Below, one piece after another: positions 51,417 through 64,000 of a stretch of 64,000 nt of DNA (positions are counted from its first letter, which is position 1; the number at the start of each line of letters is the position of its first letter). The notes under the pieces were generated by a model. The model was not told the DNA's origin and did no database searches. It worked only from the letters and a program-made list of their open reading frames with translations. The stretch covers positions 4,342,501 to 4,406,500 of the forward strand of contig NC_091874.1 in the NCBI RefSeq assembly GCF_019399895.1. Direction: 5' to 3'. The DNA is from Cardiocondyla obscurior. Its lineage: Eukaryota; Arthropoda; Insecta; Hymenoptera; Formicidae. A program made the position numbers and the translations under genes.

Positions 51417-54400
51417 CTTTTCTAGCTATATTTTACGCTCGCGCTTTCAACAACTTTCAAAATTAATTTATATGTTTTACTAAATAATAGATTATTACTT
51501 TGACCGTAAAACGCTGGTCAACAACCCCCTTTATAAAGCATTCCAACCTTGTTCCGGGAATCCCACAGGAATCCCAGCTGCCCTTCGTCGTAGTGAAACC
51601 CGCTCTCCGCCTACGTCGAGATCGACGGCCTCGGATGTCTCTTCAGTATTTTGCTCTCCTTTGCCTTGTCGGCTTTCTATACGTTCACTACTCGAAGATA
51701 ATGCGATCGAAATCCCCCGTGTACGAATTTATGCCCGGCACGTTCGTGCAAGTGAAATCATCTGGTAATGCGAGACGCGAGTGGGTTCATGTACGTACCC
51801 TCCGAATTATCGTTGCAAAAAATATTGTCGAAAAAAGAAAAAAAAATAACACAAAATTATTTTGAAAATTATTAACGAAGTAACAACCGAGAAATTAATT
51901 TACGCAATCACTTATCATTTTTCTCATCTGCGATTTTTGTGTCGAGAGCGAAGTGAGTTATTATTCATTTCTATTGAATACGTCACTTTAAGGCGATTTG
52001 CGTCCGAGTAGAGAAAGCACAGAGATATCTCCGATTACACGGCGTTTGAGGAGATACAGCCACTCGCTGGCCACTACACGACCAATCGAGGGTCGTTTCT
52101 ACCCCGAACTCCTGAATAGCCTTCGAACCGTAACCCTCGTGACCCCAACCCCATCGTTCCGGATGCAACAGGTGATATCCTTTCTCGATATCAGACCCAT
52201 ATGCCGTGCTGCAACATCTCCCCGATAGTTCTCGCCAGAAAGATTAATCGTACGTTTTGCGTATTCAATGTTAACTTCTTTATTGAATTTAGCGGCCTAA
52301 TTTATGAACTTATTCGTCGAATGCATGCACGGAAACGTTACACATCGCTTACTTAATTATTGCCTGATAAAATAACTATATATTTTGTTGAATATTAAAG
52401 AATAAAAAATAATTAATATTCTATAGAATATAACGTGCACTTAATTTAAAATAAATAGAACTTGTATAAATTTTTTTTTAATTATTGCAACGATAACTAT
52501 GATTGTTTTTATTTTATAATTATTAATTACACTATTTTTAAATACAGATTCTAATATATCGATGGTTTTTTTTTTTTAATAATTTTCTTCTGACAATCAA
52601 GCAATAATTAACGCAAGTTGTCAGTAATATTTATCTCATTGTACTTTAATCTTATAAAGTTTAACATAATAACGCGAAATTTGAATGGCATTTCATGACA
52701 TCTTGGCGGAATTACTGGGACAGCATTTCGAAGTAAGGAATCAATGCTTTGGCAGTGATTTATGCCGGCAGGAGGGTCGAGGCGACCGTGCCGTTTTTCA
52801 AAGTCTGTTTCCGATACCGGAGATCATTAATATTTTAATGCGTCTGTCATTTCACTCAACGGCGAAGGAAGAGGAAAATGCGGGGGCTGCCCTCTAACGA
52901 AATCGAGGTCTCAATAATTACGTCACTCGCAGGCGCGCCCTGCTTTTGATTCATAGCACAACAGAACTGTGAAACTGCGGTAGGGTGGGCCTCTTCGGAT
53001 AATCGGAATTCAATTAAACTATTAGCATCAAGCTTCCCGTGCTCTTGGAAGGAGAGGGTGGCGCCGGGAACCGCGTCGGTGTGGGATTTAATGCGATGGG
53101 AGATCGAACCGCATCGGCAAACGCGTCCGGAGAAAGGAATCGTCTTTCGGAACGTTTCAATAATCGAATAACGAATGTCTAGACACGGAACAATCGAAAT
53201 ATTACGATCGCTCGTCGTATTAAACTTTCTGCTTAAAAGTTTCTCTCCGTTTATGTTACACCTCGTAAGTCCGCGCTGCCATAATACATCGTAAATGATA
53301 ATCTAGCCTTACGCGAATAATTTCTCAATAATTCACAGACTGGGTAAAATATTAATATTTCATTGCGAAACAATTTTTCACGCACCCACATTGCAATCTA
53401 CGGTTGATCTAAGGATTAAATGGTAGCTCCTCTCGATTTTTCCGATTCGTCCAACGTCGTGAATCCGAGAGCAGTTTCGAGGTAGACAAAGCCGGGGAGG
53501 ATCGCTTAAGCTGACGTTTCGGGACGAGAGTGTTTTCTCGCGTGTATGCGTGTACGTTTATACGCGGCGGGGTTTAGGGTTGCCGGAGCATCAATATACG
53601 GAGCACGGAATTCCAGCGTCGACAGGGAGAAAGAGAGGCGGAGAATCGCCGAGGGTGTATCCGCCAAGCACCATACATCATACGTAATGTCGGATCCGAT
53701 TCTCATATTATATCCTTATACGTGGATAGATATATTTATGTCGCGTGTGACGAGTCCAGAACGAACCGGAGCATTCGGGTCGCGATGGCAAAGACGAAAC
53801 GAAAATCGACAGAGCTCCTCCACGTTTTCGTTTCACTTGAGATGAGACAGCGGCTGGCTCTTATCGTGCGGCGAGACGTTTTTATTCGATTCTCGTTGAC
53901 GTGGGATAAAAGCAATGAATAACTACGCTCGAGCTTCGACGCGAGGCAAGGCATTTGATTATATGTGACGGGAGAGGCGATTGATTAATCGAAAACTTGA
54001 TTGATCCTTTAGCGTTTAGACGATGCGGATTTATTAGAAGCAGTACAATCTTTCGATCGTACAAAAGTGCCTGGGCGAAAAAGTAATGGGAACTGATTTG
54101 AATTTTACGGCGGCTCCGAAATCGCGGATGCCGAAGCGCGGAATGTAATTTAAATTATAGTACCTATCTGTACGTAATTTATGCCCTTGTTTTCTTGGCA
54201 ACGCGCTGTACCGCGTCTACTTTGGGTGAAAACGCGTTTCGCGGAAAATCGACGGCCGTTTTGGAAAGAGGCGGAAGGGGGATGACACGCAATTTAAATT
54301 ATCCTGAATAATTCTCGCAATATCCGATCTTTATGGCTCGGAAAATGCGACCGTCTTTCCGTAGCCTATAACGACACGATTTCCTCCGCCGGATAATGGC

Positions 54401-57400
54401 CTCCTTAATGCTCCTCCAATCTACCATTCGGCGAAATTTTACAAATGACGTTCGAATTTAGTAGCTCCCGCCTTTCGATCTATCTTTCCCGCGAGTAACT
54501 TTAATCTTATTATCGCATATTAATCTTGCTTTAATGGTCAAATCTGCGCGTTTCGCTCATTTTATTATAACCAGCGTTAGGACGCATAAATTCGCGTGGC
54601 ATTATCTACTCGTTTATATCGCAATATTTAATTCGGGAGCCGAATCCGCAGGTTTCAATTTTTTAAATTAACAAAAATGTGAGAGGCATCTTTCATTACG
54701 CAATACGTACTCGTAGACGACTTGTACAGCTAATAAAAGCGAGATCGATAGCGAGGGAGAAGACCTGTCGCCGGGAATGCCTCCCTGTAGCAGTTATATA
54801 TCTTTGATTAACGACTGCGACACACCGGCTATATATAAATACCGCGGAGACCACGATACCAATCGGGTCCTCAGACGCACTCGGTAGCACCCCGCTAACA
54901 ATAAGAAATATCGCAATGGGTAATTTATTACCGGCGGCAAAAAGCGTCAGTCGGCGCATCCGACGGGGTGTCGGTCGCCGCCACCGTCGTCGTCGCCGTA
55001 CGAACAGTTTGGCGACCGGTTACGGATGGCTCCTATTTATTACGTACATGACGATCTTGCATCCGTCGCTGACTCGCTTCCGTTGCGAAAAAGACAAAGT
55101 CGCCGATGAACTATCGCCACGATTTTCATAATCGACCGCCGTCGCTTCTTACGGCGGTTGTCTACGTTTCTTTTTACGACAGAATCGATTGAGAAAGATA
55201 TATTAAGAAGAGCGGGCCGGTCGTCGAAAATTCTTTTTCGGATTTGCGATATTTTTCATTTCATCGTATGTTCTTCTTGGGTGTAAGTTTAAGAAGTTAT
55301 AAAATTATCAACATCGCCGGCGAATGAGCGTAGGTGAAAGGGCGGGATACGTGGGGAAAGACGCATAAGCAAATTGTGAATATGATAATGCACTTTCGCA
55401 ATCCGACGTTGTATTTCAGCGACGTTTCTCCGCGACTGCTCGGTCATTTGTTTCCCAGAGCTTCGCTCCATTTCACGACAACCTGACGAATGGGAATATT
55501 CCCTATCTCCTATGATTGCTTCAAGTGAGCGATTTTCACGCCAAAGCGAAATGCCGAGGCAATATACCGTAAGCGAGAGGCGCGAGAGTTATTTAGGAAT
55601 TTTCGTTCGACGTCTCTCCTCGCAATTTTTTACGGTCTTCAATATTAAACATTTTTATAGCTCTACTTTATTAAAGTTACTGAAAAGCAGCCTCCTCTTT
55701 CTTCAGCCTTTAAATCTCGCGCGTAAAAGAATTCGGCTGTCTTGACTGTTTGCTTGGAAGATACCTGGACTGTGAATAGTTTTTTAAAGAGAGAAATTAG
55801 CCTGCATTAGTTTAAGAAAATGACGCCGCCGTCGTTTTAAAAGAAAAGAGGTGTGAAAAATTTCGTGTACCCCGCGCACCGCGGTGTCCGGAAAAGCCGG
55901 GCGAGCGACGCGCTTTAGTCGCGCACGGTCTGGAATTTCACAGAGACGGACTGAAAGGCCAGGGGGAGACACTCTTACCCCGGTGTATACGTATCGCCGA
56001 GAATTTATATTTTAAATCGACTCGCATTAGGGACGCGCGTTTAAACCGCGGTAAGGGCGCATTCCCTCGCGACCGCGGGCCGAGAGAAAGCACGTGCCGC
56101 GTGGGCTTCCACACGTGGTATCAAACGCGCGTAATAACGTGACAAACGGCCACTTTACGTGGCGACTACCGCGAGGACATTCTTGCCGGCATGGGCATTA
56201 TAGTATAACGTTTGACGTCAGTCTCTTCGGCCCCCGCGGCGGCGAGCCCTCCTTCATCTTCCATTGTCGAGTCTCCCTTAGGACCGAAGGGACGCGGAGG
56301 GTGCGACAACTCAGTTTAGTCATTCCGACGTCCGCGAAGACAGCAAACGAGCATCGATATGTTTCGCCGGGTCTCTGTAAAATCTCGTCGGGCCACTCAA
56401 GATGGCACACACGGAAAATACTTGTACCTCTTTGTACAGCAAATTTTTTTTTTTTTTTTGCAATTTGGAAATGAGTCTGCAATTTGTGTTTAATTAATTA
56501 ACGTAAGATCGTTTTGTTAATCTTTACGATTTTTTTCAAGCGCAAAAGCTGCGCTGCTATTCTGCTATTCTGAATCGGATAATAAATATAAGGCAGAGGC
56601 GGCCGAGTAAAGTTTTGATTTACATATGTCACGCTTTTAAAATAAATCTCGGTCGAATATGCCCGGAAAGTACTTCGGAAAGTTACCTGTTACACGCGGA
56701 CTGGAAATTAAACCGGGGATGCGCACGTGTCCGCTCGTAAATGCACGCGCGCGGAACTCACGAGATATTTTACAATTACTGCGAAATCCATTAAGGCGAA
56801 CCGAAATAGCGGCGTGCACGGGGGCCGCATATACATACCCGCGTAAGAGCGCACAGACGGAAATTCGCGAAACGACGTCAAGTTCTTGCCGAGTTATACG
56901 GTCTTCTCGGCGTCCTTTCGCGGTGAGCTAAGTCACGTCGTGGACTAGTTGGGAGAACACGCCCCGTAGAACCCGCGGATATTTATGTTCACTCATTCGT
57001 TTATCTCGCCATTTGTTCGAATCCTCCCTTTGGCAATCTCAGATTGCAGAGATCATTAAATTGTCAAGACTGAATTTGTTAAATAAAAAATCTAGAGAGA
57101 TTTACATTTTTTTTTAATAAAATAAAACAAATAATCTTAAAAAAAGAACATATTAATGCCGTAATTAATAATTAACGCAATTATGTAACATGGCGCAATC
57201 GTCAGTGTAACAAATGATTAAAATTTTAGACGTATTAGTGCGAGACAATGAAAAAATCCGAGCTTTACGTTAGAGTATTTAAATCTATGTTAAATGCACT
57301 TTTAGCTTTCGTGGTTTCTTCTCCGGTGAACTTTTCCGACACCTCGACCCGTGCGCCGGCATTGCCGCGTCGAGAGAGCTTCGCATTTGTACACGAGAAC

Positions 57401-57743
57401 GAAAGCCTGATAATAAGATCTAGTCATGGCGCAGAGAACCATTTCGCAAGATGCGAGAGGGCCTAAGATACGACACTCGCGTTGTGGTTTTAACTCCTGG
57501 TTATATTCCCGGGTAGGAGATTGCTAAATTCGGGCGAGCCGTATCTGACTGTACGTACGTACGTATATTCACGTGGCGCACCTACGTGAGGGTACATTAC
57601 GCGGAAACACGAGGCTGAAACCGGCACCCTTCGGAATTATGTAGAGTCGCGGACTGAAAACTGAAAGCTACCGCGAGATATTCTTGAAAGATATAACAAT
57701 AAACTAACCCCGTGCTGGTTATGAAATCTGCCTTTAAAATACA
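51417..57743. other. Non-coding DNA, no gene seen
   Basis: No gene is supported. AT-rich DNA (52360-52680) precedes moderately GC-rich DNA. A 16-base T run lies at 56444-56459, and a (GTAC)-type tetranucleotide run at 57551-57565. A short stretch at about 54070-54095 vaguely recalls a mariner transposon end but has no partner. Confidence 0.5.
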
Positions 57744-57761
57744 TTTTTTTTTTTTTTTTTT
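57744..57761. repeat. T homopolymer, 18 bases
   Basis: This is an uninterrupted run of 18 T between AT-rich and GC-rich DNA. No associated element was recognised. Confidence 0.9.
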
Positions 57762-60268
57762 GCGAGCTCGACGGCAAAGGTGTATTGATAACGGTTAGAA
57801 ATTTCTTATCTTTTTTCTCGCGAGTTTCTGTGATTGCGAGATGTCTTAGCTTCGCGCCCGAGCAGCATTTCCTCGCAAGAAACATATATTTCTCTTCCCC
57901 GTATGCTGATAGAAACAACCACGGCGAGGATATTACGTATCACAACAATGCGCGGGTTGACGCGTAAAAAACACGGTGTTTTCGACAAAGCTGGAGAGCG
58001 GCCGGGAATTGCGAGTCTAGGTCCGGCGATGGCTCGGGAGGAGTCGCGCGAATAAAAGGGAAATGTATGGAAGGAAAGATCTAATTTGTTCCTGTCGGGT
58101 CCGCTTTCGGATGCGTAGGTGGTGGTTTCTGAGGGAAGGAGGAGAGACGCGGTTTCAGGGGGCGAAGGCAGGGGGTGAGGGTGGGCGGAATTAATATTCA
58201 TAAGCGTCCAGAGAGGTCTCGAGGGCGGGGTCAACTTACATGTATCTTTCGCTACTGACCCGAGCCACCGGCGCGATAACGGTCGGGAATTAAAATACTG
58301 CCCGCAGGTTTTAACCCTTCTTCGTCGTTCAGGGGTGCGCGGACGTGGCCGATGTTCCCTCCTCTCCCCTCCGCGATCCTTGATGGCGGAGACGGGTGGC
58401 GTTTCCCGCCCAGAGATCCTTAAAACTTCGGATGTAACGTCCGTGCAATCTTTTGCGGGATCTACTTGCTATTGTTCCGTGAAATGTAAATCTGGATTAA
58501 AGGGCACTGAGTGGACGCGGGGGAGAAGCGGGGCTGACTCGTGGTCCTCGCAAATTCGTCCTGAGAATTCGTAACGCGCGGATGAGCACGGGCGAGCGCG
58601 TCTTTCTTCGGGCGTGCATACGTGCTCGAAATGCATTGCTTGCAAAACGCATACGGTAATTTATCCGCGCTAAATCTAAAGTGGCTCGGGCATTGTTAAA
58701 TTTTAAATCCACGCCGTATTAATATATCGTCCGGAATTCATGCGCAAAATAGGAAAGGTTCTTCAAGAAAAATTTCTCTAAAAACATTTCTGATTAAAAA
58801 TTATTTATTTTTTTTTTTTACGACAATTTTGAAACAAATTTCAGCAAGTTGAGCTTGCAAACGAATAATCTTAAGTTCTATCTATCGCTATTATTATTTC
58901 GAATTTAATGCACGTTTAAAGGATGCCGGGTCGTATGTTACTTGTAGAATTTATTCGTCGGATATCGTTATGAGTCGGGGTGACTCATTGAGCGCTAAGT
59001 GACACAGCAGCGTTAAGGATATCTCGAAGATGGGGCTGTGGGGCTGGATGAGCCAGCGCTTCCTGTGGTACACAATTAGTCCTCGGGTATTAATCCTGCC
59101 CGCTGGCCGCATTCGCCGGCGGTATATTATGCCGCTAGAGGCGGTGAACAATACGGATAATACGGGGAAAACGCTTCGATAGCGTTTCTAATACAGAATT
59201 CACGTAAGCAGGCGATGGTGGTTCGCCACCACGGGCACCCCCGAACGGCGGCAGGCGAGTGCGCCGTTCTCGTAAACGTTAGCCCACGGACCGACTTAAC
59301 TTGGCTGGCAATAATAAAATGATATAGGAGGCGAAATATGCATTTAAATTATCGCCCCGCGATAATAATTTGCATACCGCCGCGCGGCGCCTCTCCGCCA
59401 CTTCGACGGGCCCCCCGGTTCGCTTAGTTTAGCCCCGTTTAATTTAAATAATACTTCTCGGCGCGGGGGAAGCCGAGGCCGAGGCAAGATATACATAAAA
59501 TCGCCATAACATTATAAATTATAACTGATACGGCTTATATCGCAAGAGCGAGAGCTCTCCGCTTCCTCACTCCCATCCCCCGCACTTTACCCATCGCCCT
59601 TTCTCGGGCGCGCTCTATCTTCTCCCCGTTGTCATCTTCGTCCCGCGGAGACGCGCATTCGGACGATTACGGATACCTAAAGGGCTCCTCGTCTGATTAA
59701 GGTGCGCCAAATGAGGCCCCTCGATCCCCGAACCATTAATTTCGAATCGCGGGAGCGGAAAGAGGCCGAAAGTTAACCTCCAGAGCGAAGGGTTCGCTCT
59801 TTCGCGACGGATGATCGTAAAGCGGTTTTTGCCGGCCGTGAAATACATTTCGCTTTAAAAACGTAAGTAGGTTTTATTATTCGTATGCAAATGTGCTTCA
59901 GCAACTCCCCGGAATGGCATCGAATAGCCTGGGCATAAAAATTCTGTAAATACAATAAAATATTCGCGCCTACTATCCCTATTGTCCAACTGCGAGTAGA
60001 AAAATTAATAATCCACCAGTAAATCGAACAAACTCGAATTCTATGATAATCAAATGACGGTCATCGCTGTCGGGCTATATGAATTTCTCCCTTCCGTCCC
60101 GCCGGTGATTTCACGCTCGCAATTGCCACCGACAATTCGCACCCGTGCGAACCGTGCCTCCGTGCCTCGAGGCTTTACGTTATTATTTTATTAAGTCATA
60201 ATATAGAGAAACGACCCGGGGTGTTTGAACGCTCGCGTGATGCAACGCTCTGTTGTGACAGTTATGTA
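57762..60268. other. Non-coding DNA with a candidate regulatory core
   Basis: No gene is supported. Positions 59320-59540 stand out: short AT-rich words such as ATGCATTTAAATTA, GATAATAATTTGCATA and CATTATAAATTATAA are set in strongly GC-rich DNA. That alternation is typical of insect developmental enhancers. No conservation test could be done. An ATGCAAAT octamer lies near 59885. Confidence 0.4.
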
Positions 60269-60571
60269 CAGGGTGCCACAGAAATCGAGCCCTTTCTCTA
60301 AACTAATATATTTAAATTGAAAAGAATACAATCGGTCGTTTTCAGCGCAAAGATATTTCATTTTGGGGCTATAAGCTCGGATAAAAAATGGAAATTCTGC
60401 TTCAGTTTTTTTTTTTACCTTGTTTCAACGGAATAATTGTATCAAGTTGAATTAACAATTTTATTAACCGACTGATTAATTAATTAATTATTGACAATTA
60501 GGAGACAATCCGATATTCGTCTTTAGCGTCGCGAGGGGGAGGGAAAAACCCGCAATTTCCATGACACCCTT
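60269..60571. mobile_element. Small terminal-inverted-repeat element (MITE-like)
   Basis: The left end CAGGGTGCCACAGAAAT and the right end, read on the minus strand as AAGGGTGTCATGGAAAT, match at 13 of 17 positions. Both ends are flanked by TA, the target of Tc1/mariner-type transposases. The 303-bp body is AT-rich and non-coding, with an ATTAATTAATTAATTA run at about 60475-60490, so any movement would have needed a transposase from elsewhere. The end mismatches suggest an old insertion. Confidence 0.6.
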
Positions 60572-60573
60572 TA

Positions 60574-60925
60574 TATGGACACGCACTCCGGTGGGCTTCC
60601 TCATACGTTGAATAGCCTCGTGCTATCTGTGCTGCGCGAGGACGCTAACCCATCGTCGTGCCAGCCAGGCCACGCAATTCCGCAAAGTATGCAGATCTAA
60701 GAATTCAAATGGCCTCCCGTAAAATGGCGGACAATCGCGCTCGTAAACCACTATATTAAAATTCTATATCGTCCCCCGTGTAGCCGTCAACTCCCGGCCG
60801 CTGTTCCGTCACCCCTCGCTCCCGTTCTTCGCGCTTCAGCCGCGGCAAGGGTCCAGGCGGCAATCTTCCGCGCCCACCTACCGATCCTTACATTGTACGG
60901 AGTTTGCGGGGCTATTCACCGGATG
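60574..60925. other. Non-coding DNA, no gene seen
   Basis: This is GC-rich DNA between the inverted-repeat element and the duplicated element. No exon or RNA gene was recognised. Confidence 0.6.
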
Positions 60926-60930
60926 CTCGT

Positions 60931-60973
60931 GTTTATGTGCATGCCGCGGTCATGCGTGCGGACATTGGCGCCT
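60931..60973. repeat. Duplicated 43-bp element, copy 1
   Basis: This 43-bp element runs from GTTTATGTGCA to GGCGCCT and matches 61329-61371 at 38 of 43 positions. All five differences are transitions and four sit at CpG in one copy. A TATAAA follows at 60985-60990, and the sequence just after it is loosely similar to that after the TATAAA of copy 2. Confidence 0.85.
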
Positions 60974-61328
60974 CGTGACCGAAGTATAAACTAAACGGGT
61001 GCATTTTACTTGCGGAAATGAGCCGGAAAAGCGACGGACATCGTGCCGGGTATAAAAATCCGCAAGAGCCGCCGATTTTTTAAATCCTCCGGTAATGATT
61101 AAGCGGTCCATCGATGTTTAAAATATAAATAAATGAACGAACATTAAAGCAGATTTTAATAAAATTTTTTTTTTTATTAATTTATATTATACACAATTTA
61201 TATATATACAGGAGAACGTTAATTGTTTAGTACTGGCGCAGACGACGTAAGTCGACCTGTATTTTTACAAATTGCGTGTCGTAATCTACGGCCGAAGCAC
61301 TTGCTTGGTTGCATTCGCGGACATTCGC

Positions 61329-61371
61329 GTTTATGTGCACGTCGCGGTCATGCATGCAGACATCGGCGCCT
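61329..61371. repeat. Duplicated 43-bp element, copy 2
   Basis: This is the partner of 60931-60973, at a distance of 398 bp. A TATATAAA follows at 61416-61423, with a TCAGAA starting at 61441, roughly where an initiator would lie. In copy 1 the TATA comes 12 bp after the element, here about 45 bp after it, so an insertion or deletion separates the copies. Confidence 0.85.
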
Positions 61372-64000
61372 TCGTTCTTGGACGTCCGGCCGGAGGGCGT
61401 GTGTCCAAGTGCGTGTATATAAAGCGCGCATATCTTCGCTTCAGAAAATATGAGTATATCAACCGCGGAGGCGCCGGTGGACGACCGCAACGATATGTCG
61501 AAAGGAATTTTTCTTGGCGCGAAGAGAGAGAAAGATCACGGCTCGCGTAAGAACTATCCATCGTGGAAAAAAAAATCTTAATGTAATTTAATAAAGCGAT
61601 CCACGAGCTTCGTTCCGCGTGAGACGAAATGTATTTAAATTCGAACAAGTGAGCTTAAAATAATGAATAAGAATGACGGAACAAAACGTGCCCCGTGATT
61701 AGCGAATTCTTTTCACGAGTAAAGCCACCGGAAGTGCACGAGGGCAGAGCGAAGAGAAGGCGGAAGCGGGTAACCGTGATGGCAATTACGGTTCGCGCAT
61801 ATCGCTGATTCACGCGTGTCTCACGTGTGTACGCAATGGCAAACGCGTACGCAATAAGTTAATCGCGTTAGCGGCTCGCTTGATTAAACGAGCGATCAGC
61901 CTGATGGTCGTCCGCCGCTGGGTGCGGCGCGGCCAGGCATTAATACAAAACTCGATTGTCATTCGTCGCCTAACCCCGCGGTCCCCTGATTACGTCGATT
62001 CATTAACCCCGGCTACTCCGCCGGCGGGGTGCCGTTCCGGAACCGCGGCCCCGAAAATCAACTGACCTTTATCAACGTCCCGTCGTACCCGAAATTGTCC
62101 GCACGCGATAAAACGCGGCAAATAATGTTCCGCGATCGATGCGTTGACTAAGCGAGAAGAAACGGCGCGTTTGTTATGCGAGATCCGTTCACATTTCGAC
62201 ATAAAAGAGCTCAACTAATCATCGCGACTGAATTCGGAATCAAAAATTTTATCTTTATTTCTTTATGTAGAATATCTGCGTTTGCTTATTAAAAAGTGAC
62301 TCATGTAACTCGATAATTACTTATTAAAGATTACTCTCCAATCGATTTTTCGCTCGACAAAGAGACAACGAGACCGATTTTGACGTCGACGAATGACGTC
62401 TCCGTGTATTTAAAAGTTTTCTCCTCGTTGAGACGTATTCCTCGGGGTCGTTGGCAGAGCCTAACGAGAGAGTGCCATGTTCCGCGCTGCTGTTTCTTTC
62501 TCTCCTGCTCCTTTCTCCGTCTTTTTCTTTTTCACTGTTAGAAACACATTTATTAACGGCAGCTCGGCTCATCCCGCCGCTAAGTACCGGTAAAAGAGTA
62601 CCCTCCCTGTTGCTTTTCCTCTTACCGAGAGCCTTCATTCACTTTAGGTAACTGTCTGCCGTCCCGTTCGGGGGTGTAGAGAGAAAAAAAAAGACGTTAC
62701 ATTGTCGACGCCTTATTAATCCGGAGGCGAGGGTAGGAGAGCGGGGGACTGCAGCTTCGGCGAAGATGCTTCGGGGTGTCGCGGGGTCGGGCCCTTTGAA
62801 GAAATTAAAAGAACAGAGGGTATAATGCGAACACATCCATTCCCTCGTCCGCGTATTTCCTCGCCTCTGCTCTCCCATTTCTCGCTCTCCTTCTATACCG
62901 CTCTCTCCCTTCGTTTTCCCCTCCGCGAAAACGGGACCCATTAACATCGCCGTTGCGCGAATTCTCGCTAAGCACCAGTCGGATAGACATCTCAAGTCTT
63001 GTCACGGTTTCTTAAAATCCGACTTATATCCCGAGCCATCCACCCTTCTTATCTCATTCTCCAAACGTTTTTCCCTTCTCGAATTTCTTCCTCCTCCGCC
63101 CTTCCCTTCCAACGCGTTGCAAAACGAGGAGTCTATCAATCCAAGTGCTATTCAGTTGATCGTGGCAATTGTAGCGCGCGACATTATTGCACGAATTAAT
63201 CAACACGTAATCTATTGCTATCGCTATCGTGAAATATATTATTTCGGGAGTACGTGGCCAGCTTACGGTTTCAGAGTCGCGCGTCTGAATGCCGGCACTC
63301 AAGCTCCGCGCGCTTTCCACCTACATCTGTATTAATTCGCATTCGGTACCACGCGCGTTCCCGTGAAAAGAGAAGTACGGCCATTTCGCGCGAAGAGCGA
63401 TCGTCATAATGTAAGGCATCTGCGTAAGGATGGCAAACGAGGATGTTAGCCGAATAATGCAAAGCAAACCCAAGCTGAGATATAGTCCAGCATTTGTTCA
63501 TATTAAGGCGCTGTCACGGCGCTCGCAATGTTCCGCACGTCGGGGTCAACCCTTCACGTTCTCTCCTCTATACGCGACATTTCGGCCGCGTGCCCGCGCG
63601 TGTGTTTTGAAATTATATAACGCGAGAACGCCCGACGTCGTTAGTCAACCCGCGCCGCATCTCGCTGTTAACTATGTGTATCTTGAGCACCCGTTACGTT
63701 GCCATTTGTCAGGCCCGCCTCGGCGTACGCGCGCAATTTCGCGCGTTAAGTCGCGCGCGCCCAGCGATATTTCGGCCGGCTGTGACAGCCCGCGTCCGGG
63801 ATTTGTCTTAGACCGATGTTTGCGTCGAGCAAACAATCTCTAAACGCTGCAATGCGAATGGAATACATCGTCAAAGATTGCGCCGCGCTTTTCCATTAGA
63901 CGAAACCATCGCGGGCGCAGCGAATAAATGTTTCGTTATGTTTGCCTGCGACGTTTTATAAATTTTCGCTCAAGAATGAACTTCGGAAATTATTTCCATC
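61372..64000. other. Non-coding DNA to the end of the window
   Basis: No gene is supported. A C/T-rich block lies at about 62490-62640 and another at 62860-62930. GC-rich DNA with many short frames fills 63480-63900. The frame at 63430-63843 looks random in composition and has no splice context. Confidence 0.5.

Noticed and set aside
54066..54095. Possible mariner transposon end (GGCGAAAAAGTAATGGG)
   Set aside because: It recalls mariner terminal repeats but has no inverted partner within several kb and no transposase remnant. The similarity is from memory and too short to claim.

Overview
The window looks like nuclear DNA from an insect, most likely a hymenopteran such as an ant. The signs are two eukaryotic tRNA genes without an encoded CCA, a protein exon with a consensus GT splice donor, many A/T homopolymers, abundant CpG in the GC-rich parts, and a short CCTAA-type motif like the insect telomere repeat. 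The order is inferred from overall character, not from a species match. There are no operons and no bacterial, plasmid or viral genes. Nearly all reading frames of 60 to 200 codons here are chance openings in GC-rich or low-complexity DNA.

Layout. Positions 1-17246 hold no recognisable gene: AT-rich spacer alternates with GC-rich stretches, with a pyrimidine-rich block near 5.3-5.55 kb, a 19-base T run at 7842 and three octamer-like ATTTGCAT motifs at 9.7-10.5 kb. From about 17.2 to 20.0 kb lies the most striking region. A tandem array of units of about 420 bp, read on the minus strand, carries in every copy a splice acceptor and a splice donor enclosing a 146-147 nt exon-like block. It is followed by further exon-like blocks at 17926-17998, 17648-17771, 17409-17526 and 17247-17287, two of them separated by introns of exactly 121 bp. 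Stops occur in all frames, so I read this as a candidate spliced long non-coding RNA built by exon and intron duplication.

From 24.69 to 25.33 kb lie tRNA-Asn(GTT) and tRNA-Thr(AGT), both on the plus strand and each with a downstream T-run terminator. At 26123-26332 is a first coding exon of 70 codons ending at a perfect splice donor. Its protein resembles the N-terminus of nucleoporin Nup88 (called mbo in Drosophila). I found no second exon in the remaining 37.7 kb.

Positions 26333-64000 are non-coding as far as I can tell: a very long first intron, an intergenic region rich in candidate regulatory DNA, or both. They hold several small repeat structures: a 65-bp direct repeat pair 404 bp apart (37.73 and 38.14 kb), a 112-bp tandem duplication (39.46-39.69 kb), a roughly 300-bp terminal-inverted-repeat element (60.27-60.57 kb), and a duplicated 43-bp element followed in both copies by a TATAAA (60.93 and 61.33 kb). 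Everything was read by eye, without alignment or database search.
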